Shown piece by piece: positions 6,535 through 11,408 of a DNA stretch of 13,965 nt (position 1 is the stretch's first letter; every line of letters begins with the position of its first letter). The position numbers and the translations under genes are program-made. The stretch spans positions 1-13,965 of the forward strand of contig JACRON010000175.1 in the NCBI GenBank assembly GCA_016214425.1. The letters are read 5' to 3'. The notes under the pieces are model-generated. The model was not told where the DNA came from. It did not search any database and worked only from the letters and a program-made list of their open reading frames with translations. The DNA is from Nitrospirota bacterium. GTDB taxonomy: Bacteria; Nitrospirota; CAKKRA01; 9FT-COMBO-42-15.

Positions 6535-7363
6535 GGTGAGGTTTAAAAATTATCATATCGCAGGGCGCTTCCCTTAGCACAGCCTCTACTGGATTACCTT
6601 TCAATATAGAGATCAAAAGGCTCCTTTCGCTTGCGCCCATAATAATAAGGTCATGCCTTTTTGAGGCAGCCTCTATAGTTATGCTTCTTGCAACTGCGCC
6701 CGGTAAAAGTTTTCCTTCATATTCAATCTTGTGCCTTTTAAGATGTTTCATAAAATCCGCAATATTTTCAGGCAGCCTCTTTTCCCATTCAATTGGCGTG
6801 ATATGTATTTCTCCGTGAAAGAATTTTGTTATAGGTTTTGTTGCATGAAAAACAAAGACCTTTGAGCCAAATGCCTCTGCCATCTTTGCTATAAAATGCG
6901 CCCTTTCCTTTATATAGCCAACTCCTCCCTTTAAAGGAACAAGTATCTTGTGAGGATGAAGCCTTCCCATGTGGACAACCCTTACAAGGGCTACAGAGCA
7001 AGGAAGGTTTAATGACAGCCTTCTTGCAAAGGTGCCTGCGTAGAATCTCTTTTCAATATCCTCCCTCCTTGTTGCAGCAAAGGCAATGTCAATGCCTTCA
7101 TGTTTGACAATCTTCTCAATCTCTTTTAAAGGATTGCCTGTCTCTGCTATGCTTTCTACTTTAATATCCATCTCCCTTGCCTGCATAAAGAGCCTTTTAA
7201 CGGCATTTTCAGCCATTTCAATGCTTGAGGGGGACGCATCTTTTTCTGCAATAAAACAGATGTATAGTTTAGCCTTGCATGCCTTTGCAAGGTTTAGTGC
7301 ATATCTTGCAGATATCTCTGAATTGATATGTTCATTAACTGCTGCGAGGATTTTTTTATACAT
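6521..7363 (-). CDS. Tandem universal stress protein (two UspA domains)
   Basis: This 280-residue cytoplasmic protein is built of two UspA folds, about residues 1-130 and 138-275. Each opens with a KIL strand (YKKILAAV; HKILVPL) and the second ends with the typical MGASERSLL...GNPVEAVLREAPCDMIIF helix-strand. The nucleotide-binding glycine pattern is fairly preserved in the second domain (Gly243, Gly256) and degenerate in the first. It lies 22 nt after bioA and overlaps the ATPase start by 14 nt. Usp domains often sit beside or on ion transporters and are thought to sense nucleotides, so it may regulate the pump; this is contextual. No clear Shine-Dalgarno sequence precedes the ATG. Confidence 0.88.
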   Translation of the reverse strand: MYKKILAAVNEHINSEISARYALNLAKACKAKLYICFIAEKDASPSSIEMAENAVKRLFMQAREMDIKVESIAETGNPLKEIEKIVKHEGIDIAFAATRREDIEKRFYAGTFARRLSLNLPCSVALVRVVHMGRLHPHKILVPLKGGVGYIKERAHFIAKMAEAFGSKVFVFHATKPITKFFHGEIHITPIEWEKRLPENIADFMKHLKRHKIEYEGKLLPGAVARSITIEAASKRHDLIIMGASERSLLISILKGNPVEAVLREAPCDMIIFKPHHENK

Positions 7364-7385
7364 AAAAATAGATTGAAAAGTTCGT

Positions 7386-8777
7386 TTAATGGTTAAAAAT
7401 GGTCATTATCCTCTTTTCAGTTACATCTCTTATGCATGTGTACACCACATCCAATATCTTCTTTAATTCGTCCATCTTAATGCTCAATGGCGGCATTAGC
7501 ACAATGACATCTCCAAGGGGTCTTATTATCAGGCCGTATTTTCTTGCTTCCTTGATTACCTTTATGCCAATCTTTTCTTCAAGGGGATAGGGCATCTTTG
7601 TTTTTTTATCCTTGACGAGTTCAATTCCGACCATAAACCCCTTCTGCCTTATATCACCCACATGCTTGAGTGATTTAAATTCCTTTAGCCTGATTGTCAA
7701 ATATTTAATCTTTTTCTGTAGTTTCTGTAATATTTTTTCCTTTTTAAAGAGATCTATATTTGCAATTGCAGCAGCAGAGGCTAATGGATTTCCAGTATAA
7801 GTATGGCCATGGAAAAAGGTCTTTAAATCCTTGTATTCGCCATAAAAGGCATTGAATATCTCATCTATCACAAGTGTTGCAGCAAGTGGAAGATAGCCTC
7901 CTGTGATACCCTTTGCAACTGCCATTATATCAGGCGAAACATCTTCATGTTCGCAGGCAAACATCCTTCCTGTCCTGCCAAATCCTGTTGCCACCTCGTC
8001 TGCAATTATCAGGACATTATATCTTGTGCATAGCTCTCTTATCCTCCTTAGGTAGCCGGGAGGCGACACCAGCATGCCAGCAGCACCCTGAACAAGGGGT
8101 TCTATGATAAGTGCGGCTGTATCATCTGCATGTTTTTTTATCACAGATTCAGCATAATCTGCACATTCAAGATTACAGTCCGGGTATGTTTTATTAAACC
8201 TGCACCTGTAGCAGTATGGCGATTCTATTTTATATGAATCAAAGAGGAGGGGTTTATATATCTGATGGAATAGGTCAATGCCCCCTACACTTACAGAGCC
8301 TATGGTATCTCCATGATAGGCATTATAAAGGGAGATAAACTTTATCTTATTTTTATATTCTGCCCCTTTTTGCTGCCAGTATTGAAAGGCCATCTTCAGC
8401 GCAATTTCAACAGCAGTTGAACCGCTGTCTGAATAAAAGACCTTTGTTAGTCCCTTTGGCGCAATCTTTATGAGCTTCTCCGCAAGCAATATTGCAGGGA
8501 CATTTGAAAGGCCGAGCAGTGTTGAATGGGCTATTTTGTCAATCTGCTTCTTTACCGCCTTGTCAATCTCCTTTTTTCTATGGCCATGGACAGTTACCCA
8601 AAGGGATGAGACGCCGTCAAGATATTTTTTACCGTTTATATCAATCAAATAGCTCCCTGTACCCTTTTCAATAATCAGCGGGGTCTCTTCTGTCCAGTCC
8701 TTCATCTGTGTAAAGGGATGCCAGATGTATTTTTTATCCAGCCCTTCTAATTTTTTGTCTCTGTTTTTAATATTCAT
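7386..8777 (-). CDS. bioA: Adenosylmethionine-8-amino-7-oxononanoate aminotransferase (biotin synthesis)
   Basis: BioA makes 7,8-diaminopelargonate from KAPA in biotin synthesis, usually with S-adenosylmethionine as amino donor (lysine in some Bacillus-type enzymes). This 463-residue class-III PLP aminotransferase shows the BioA-specific IWHPFTQM (19-26), VSSLWVTVHGH, SDSGSTAVEIALKMA, YHGDTIGSVSVGG, IIADEVATGFGRTG (Asp260) and the PLP lysine Lys289 in AVAKGITGGYLPLAAT, then FFHGHTYTGNPLA. A short insertion holds four cysteines (189, 192, 201, 205). No bioB, bioD or bioF is adjacent. It heads the minus-strand run bioA-usp-ATPase. The start ATG lacks a clear Shine-Dalgarno sequence but gives a typical N-terminus. 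Confidence 0.95.
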   Translation of the reverse strand: MNIKNRDKKLEGLDKKYIWHPFTQMKDWTEETPLIIEKGTGSYLIDINGKKYLDGVSSLWVTVHGHRKKEIDKAVKKQIDKIAHSTLLGLSNVPAILLAEKLIKIAPKGLTKVFYSDSGSTAVEIALKMAFQYWQQKGAEYKNKIKFISLYNAYHGDTIGSVSVGGIDLFHQIYKPLLFDSYKIESPYCYRCRFNKTYPDCNLECADYAESVIKKHADDTAALIIEPLVQGAAGMLVSPPGYLRRIRELCTRYNVLIIADEVATGFGRTGRMFACEHEDVSPDIMAVAKGITGGYLPLAATLVIDEIFNAFYGEYKDLKTFFHGHTYTGNPLASAAAIANIDLFKKEKILQKLQKKIKYLTIRLKEFKSLKHVGDIRQKGFMVGIELVKDKKTKMPYPLEEKIGIKVIKEARKYGLIIRPLGDVIVLMPPLSIKMDELKKILDVVYTCIRDVTEKRIMTIFNH

Positions 8778-8840
8778 TTACAAGTTACTTATAATGTTAT
8801 TAACCAATAAATTTTCTTTCATTACCTTACTAAAAATCCC

Positions 8841-8868
8841 TTGAAATGTCAAAATATTATGGTATAAT
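8841..8868 (+). promoter_or_regulatory. Strong sigma-70 promoter for the PilZ-ribE pair
   Basis: TTGAAA (8841-8846), a 16-nt spacer and a consensus TATAAT (8863-8868) preceded by TGG (extended -10) lie about 45 nt before the PilZ start. On the opposite strand a TTGACA (8852 down to 8847) sits inside the spacer and could be the -35 of bioA, but its -10 partner (TAAGGT, 17 nt on) is poor. Confidence 0.72.
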
Positions 8869-8914
8869 TACATCAGTTCTTTTAAAACTGGGGTAAAAGG
8901 GGGATAACAAGGGG

Positions 8915-9268
8915 GTGGAGATGGATACATTTCAGAGGCGAAGGTATCCGAGGGTAAATGTTTCTTTGCCTGTAGAATATAAGTCCGATGGAAAGACCAA
9001 GCGGGTTTTAGCAAAAACGGTCGGGGAAGGGGGGCTGATGCTTAATCTAAACGAGAACCTTCCAATTGAAACAAGGTTAAATCTAAATCTTTTCCTTCCA
9101 AATATGAGTCCGTCATCCTCTGTGCTGTATAGTTTAAAGGCAAAGGGCAAGATTGTCTGGGTTCAAGAAGAAAAGGACGAGATCTATTGCGGTATTTCCT
9201 TTATTGAGATTGCGCAAAATGATATAGAAGTATTGAGCGCCTTTATAAATAAGTATCGGGAGATATAG
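8915..9268 (+). CDS. PilZ-domain protein
   Basis: This 117-residue single PilZ domain begins with RRRYPRVNVSLPVEY, the arginine-rich RxxxR side of the cyclic-di-GMP site, and continues through the beta-barrel to a final YCGISFIEI strand. The second ligand motif, normally (D/N)xSxxG, reads TVGEGG, so the Asp/Asn and Ser are replaced and cyclic-di-GMP affinity may be reduced. The start is uncertain: GTG 8915 has AAAGGGGG at a suitable distance, whereas ATG 8921 is preceded too closely by GGTGG. The gene has its own consensus promoter and is followed 2 nt later by the riboflavin synthase start. It probably acts as a cytoplasmic effector; the partner is unknown. Confidence 0.85.
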   Translation: MEMDTFQRRRYPRVNVSLPVEYKSDGKTKRVLAKTVGEGGLMLNLNENLPIETRLNLNLFLPNMSPSSSVLYSLKAKGKIVWVQEEKDEIYCGISFIEIAQNDIEVLSAFINKYREI

Positions 9269-9270
9269 TT

Positions 9271-9645
9271 TTGTTTACCGGCATTATAGAGGAGCTTGGT
9301 GTAGTAAAGGATATAAGAAAGGATTCAAAAGGCGCCAGGCTCTCTATATCTGCTAAGACAGTCCTTGACGGATTGAAGATAGGAGACAGCATAACAGTAA
9401 ACGGTGTCTGCCTTACTGCAGTAAGTATTTCTACTGCCTCCTTTGAGGCAGATGTAGCTCCGGAGACCTTAAAAAAGACAAACCTTAGCGAATTAAAAAG
9501 CGGTTCAAAGGTAAACCTTGAAAGGGCATTAAAACTCTCAGACAGACTCGGCGGCCATCTTGTAACAGGGCACAAGATGCTGTTAATCAAGGGAGAAAGA
9601 AAGATTGATGAAGCTTTTTTAAAACAACATGGATTTTCTAAATAG
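9271..9645 (+). pseudogene. ribE: Riboflavin synthase alpha chain with internal deletion
   Basis: Riboflavin synthase dismutates two lumazines to riboflavin and is normally about 200-220 residues, with two lumazine-binding barrels. Here residues 1-101 (MFTGIIEELG to LGGHLVTGH) are a complete, well-conserved first barrel. The frame then jumps at His101/Lys102 into KMLLIKG and a C-terminal tail, KIDEAFLKQHGF, typical of the very end of the full-length enzyme. About 85-90 codons, i.e. the second barrel, are missing without loss of frame. Start TTG 9271 has GGGAG 8 nt upstream. The catalytic form needs both barrels of neighbouring subunits, so it is probably inactive, or it acts as a flavin-binding single barrel. 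No other rib genes are adjacent. An assembly error is possible. Confidence 0.75.
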
Positions 9646-9648
9646 TGG

Positions 9649-9678
9649 TTGACATATAATTGTTATATATGATATGTA
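9649..9678 (+). promoter_or_regulatory. Putative promoter of the cobalamin/cobalt operon
   Basis: TTGACA (9649-9654) followed after 18 nt by TATGTA (9673-9678) lies just downstream of the ribE stop and directly upstream of the cobalamin riboswitch, leaving room for a short leader. Confidence 0.55.
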
Positions 9679-9699
9679 TTAAGTGAAAAATTAATAAGA

Positions 9700-9846
9700 A
9701 TTACATAGGTAACCGCATTGGTTTTAAATGGGAACCCCGTATAAGCGGGGGCGGACCCGCCGCTGTAATCCTGACCTCATTAATTGAGGGAAGACCTTTA
9801 TACCGCAAAAGCCACTGTCCAGAAGAAAAGGGATGGGAAGGCAGTA
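9700..9846 (+). promoter_or_regulatory. Cobalamin riboswitch
   Basis: The leader contains the conserved cobalamin aptamer blocks in order: AGGTAACC near 9707, ATGGGAAC at 9728-9735, a CCCCGT-ATAA-GCGGGG hairpin, GCGGACCCGCCGCTGTAA at about 9751-9768, GCCACTGT at 9811-9818 and the closing ATGGGAAGGC at 9833-9842. It precedes cbtB-cbtA and cobalamin synthesis genes, which are classic targets. Bound adenosylcobalamin or a related cobamide should favour the terminator just downstream and switch the operon off. The outer limits are approximate. Confidence 0.94.
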
Positions 9847-9856
9847 ATTTTAAATC

Positions 9857-9898
9857 AATCCCCTGCCTTTACTAAGAAGGCAGGGGATTTTTTGTTTT
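9857..9898 (+). terminator. Riboswitch-controlled intrinsic terminator
   Basis: TCCCCTGCCTT (9859-9869) pairs perfectly with AAGGCAGGGGA (9877-9887) around a 7-nt loop, followed by a T-rich tail. The 3' arm repeats the octamer GAAGGCAG found at the riboswitch end (9837-9844), so the 5' arm can pair with either copy. This gives a ready antiterminator/terminator switch. Confidence 0.92.
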
Positions 9899-9910
9899 AT
9901 TATATATTAA

Positions 9911-10012
9911 CCCTCTCTCATTGTAGGAGAGACACAAAATGAACCCCTCTCCCCTTTGGGGAGAGGGACAAAAAAATCCCTCTCCCCTTGTGGGAGAGGG
10001 CAGGGTGAGGGG
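9911..10012 (+). repeat. Cluster of palindromic CCCTCTCC/GGAGAGGG repeats
   Basis: Three hairpin-forming units lie between the riboswitch terminator and cbtB: a degenerate one at 9911-9933, one at 9944-9967 and one at 9978-10000 with the tail CAGGGTGAGGGG to 10012. The last unit recurs with one mismatch over 35 nt at 10305-10339. There is no coding sequence in 9899-10018; the stretch is repeat material. Confidence 0.85.
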
Positions 10013-10036
10013 TTTTAGATGAAAGGAGGTGATACC

Positions 10037-10216
10037 TTGGAGAGAATAGCAAGATTAAGGAGTATTGCAGCAGATGATTATAGGAAGGTCATGTTTATTG
10101 CAACATCTGTATTAGTAGCAGCGGGGGTAGTCTATATTGTAGGTTTTGCGCCTTATCCAGCAATCCATGATGCATTTCATGACATTAGGCACGGGCTTGG
10201 GTTTCCATGCCACTAA
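10037..10216 (+). CDS. cbtB: CbtB, small subunit of B12-regulated cobalt transporter
   Basis: CbtB is a single-span membrane protein that works with CbtA in cobalt uptake, a family defined by cobalamin-riboswitch control and proximity to cob genes. The product has one membrane helix (VMFIATSVLVAAGVVYIVGF) and ends with the family's histidine-rich AIHDAFHDIRHGLGFPCH, a likely metal-entry motif. An in-frame ATG at 10019 exists, but a near-perfect Shine-Dalgarno AAAGGAGGTGAT (10022-10033) lies inside that extension and 7 nt before TTG 10037, so TTG is the better start (59 residues). It is the first gene after the riboswitch, with cbtA 131 nt downstream. Confidence 0.9.
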   Translation: MERIARLRSIAADDYRKVMFIATSVLVAAGVVYIVGFAPYPAIHDAFHDIRHGLGFPCH

Positions 10217-10226
10217 GATTTATTAT

Positions 10227-10271
10227 CCACCCTCCCCTTAATCCCCTCCCATCAAGGGAGGGGAAAGGTGG
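10227..10271 (+). repeat. Palindromic CCACCCTCCCC repeat
   Basis: CCCCTCCC and GGGAGGGG form a stem around ATCAA, flanked by CCACC and GGTGG. The unit resembles, in the opposite orientation, the repeat inside cbiET at 13655-13693. It lies in the cbtB-cbtA gap. Confidence 0.8.
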
Positions 10272-10304
10272 AGATGCTTTCTAAGAAGTGAAAAATGATT
10301 TTTT

Positions 10305-10339
10305 CCCTCTCCCCTTGTGGGAGAGGGTAGGGTGAGGGG
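10305..10339 (+). repeat. 35-nt palindromic repeat immediately before cbtA
   Basis: This is a copy of the unit at 9978-10012 with one substitution (T for C at the junction of stem and tail). Its purine tail GAGGGGA ends 8 nt before the cbtA ATG and may serve as the ribosome-binding site. Confidence 0.85.
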
Positions 10340-10347
10340 AAAATATT

Positions 10348-11052
10348 ATGAAAGATTCTATTTTAAACGGCGTTATCGCTGGATTAATAGCAGGCATTAT
10401 CCTTGGCCTTTTGACGCTGACGATTATTACCCCCCTTATCCTGAAGGCAGAGAGATTTGAAAATTCGGTGACTGTAATTAAAGAGGAAGGCGCAAGCCAT
10501 GAGCATGGCGAAGGCGGGGAGATGCCTTTTTATAAAAGGCTGCTCCTAACAATGATTGGCACAACCACCCTTGGCGTTTCTTATGGCATTGTTCTTAGCA
10601 TTGTATATCTTTATCTCAGAAACAAAGGGATTAAAAAAGGGCTAATACTCGGTTTTTTTGGTTTTTTGTTTATAAATCTTTTGCCTGGCCTCGGGCTTCC
10701 GCCGAATCCGCCGGGTGTTGAGGCAATTGCAGAGGTAGAAAACAGGCAGCTTTGGTGGCTATTGCTTATCAGTGCAGAAATAATGGGTATAGGAATATTC
10801 TGGTTTATTCATAGAACCCTGCGGAATTCATACAAAGCTGTTGCAGCTCCGGCAGCAGCATTAATTTCTCTTGCAGTAATCAGCATCCCTTTTATACTTG
10901 GTTCCCCTTCTGGCATTAAATACAGCCTTGTGCCGGATGACATTATTACTATTTTCAGAATTGTCTCTTTTGCTGTTGCCTTTGTCTTCTGGTTATCCCT
11001 CGGTGGATTTGTGGCATATTTTAATAAAAACTTGCTAAAAGAGGGATATTGA
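10348..11052 (+). CDS. cbtA: CbtA, integral membrane subunit of cobalt transporter
   Basis: CbtA is the multi-span partner of CbtB in cobalt import. The 234-residue product has about six membrane segments (near residues 4-31, 66-90, 98-113, 133-153, 170-190 and 205-226). It carries the family landmark INLLPGLGLPPNPPGVEA followed by RQLWWLL, and a His/Glu-rich loop (SHEHGEGG, about 51-58) after the first helix that could bind Co2+. Length is typical. The only ribosome-binding candidate is the GAGGGGA tail of the preceding repeat. The gene is under the cobalamin riboswitch through cbtB and is followed by cobalamin synthesis genes. Confidence 0.92.
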   Translation: MKDSILNGVIAGLIAGIILGLLTLTIITPLILKAERFENSVTVIKEEGASHEHGEGGEMPFYKRLLLTMIGTTTLGVSYGIVLSIVYLYLRNKGIKKGLILGFFGFLFINLLPGLGLPPNPPGVEAIAEVENRQLWWLLLISAEIMGIGIFWFIHRTLRNSYKAVAAPAAALISLAVISIPFILGSPSGIKYSLVPDDIITIFRIVSFAVAFVFWLSLGGFVAYFNKNLLKEGY

Positions 11053-11074
11053 GATGTAAAATTCTAAATCTTAA

Positions 11075-11178
11075 AATCCCCCTTAATCCCCCTTTTTCAA
11101 AGGGGGAAACTTTCCCCTCTATTAAGAGGGGATAAAGGGGTGTGTTCCCCCTCTTTGGAAAAGAGGGGTTAGGGGAGA
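11075..11178 (+). repeat. Palindromic CCCCC/GGGGG repeat block between cbtA and yacG
   Basis: At least three hairpins occur in series: CCCCCTTTTTCAAAGGGGG at about 11089-11106, CCCCTCTATTAAGAGGGG at 11114-11131 and CCCCTCTTT with AAAAGAGGGG at 11148-11168. Its last part is open in the yacG frame and encodes FPLFGKEGLGEIY, which makes a false N-terminal extension. No separate gene is visible between 11053 and 11237. Confidence 0.82.
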
Positions 11179-11237
11179 TTTATTTAACACAAATTATTGC
11201 GTTTGCATTAGATATTATTATATGGTATTTAATCTTT

Positions 11238-11408
11238 ATGAAAGCCAAATGTCCAATCTGCAAAAAAGAGACAGAGTGGGAGGGTAATGAGTTTCGGCCC
11301 TTCTGCTCTGAACGGTGCAAGCTTATTGACCTCGGCAAATGGGCAAGTGAAGAGTATAGGATTGCAGGCAAGAAAGACGAGGAAGACAAGAAAAAAGAAG
11401 AAGAATGA
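11238..11408 (+). CDS. yacG: YacG-like zinc-finger protein (DNA gyrase inhibitor family)
   Basis: YacG is a small zinc-binding protein that in E. coli binds GyrB and inhibits gyrase. From ATG 11238 the product has 56 residues, with zinc ligands Cys5, Cys8, Cys23 and Cys27 in CPIC and FCSERC, the family block RPFCSERCKLIDLGKWASEEYRI, and a highly charged tail (KKDEEDKKKEEE). An upstream GTG at 11142 in the same frame would add 32 residues, but these come from the palindromic repeat and unrelated hydrophobic sequence, so it is rejected. The stop overlaps the cbiD start (ATGA). Its presence in a cobalt operon is not explained by its known role. Confidence 0.9.
   Translation: MKAKCPICKKETEWEGNEFRPFCSERCKLIDLGKWASEEYRIAGKKDEEDKKKEEE

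Noticed and set aside
7913..8107. Short plus-strand open frame opposite bioA
   Set aside because: Antisense shadow of conserved BioA sequence (PLP region) with no initiation signals.
9911..10012. Additional intrinsic terminators from the palindromic repeats
   Set aside because: The hairpins lack a following U-run and one is followed closely by the cbtB ribosome-binding site, so they are better described as dispersed repeats.
10019..10036. ATG 10019 as the cbtB start
   Set aside because: It would place the strong Shine-Dalgarno AAAGGAGGTGAT inside the coding region; TTG 10037 is ideally spaced from it.
11142..11237. GTG-initiated 32-residue N-terminal extension of YacG
   Set aside because: It is encoded by palindromic repeat (FPLFGKEGLGEIY) and unrelated hydrophobic sequence; YacG proteins begin just before CPxC, matching ATG 11238.
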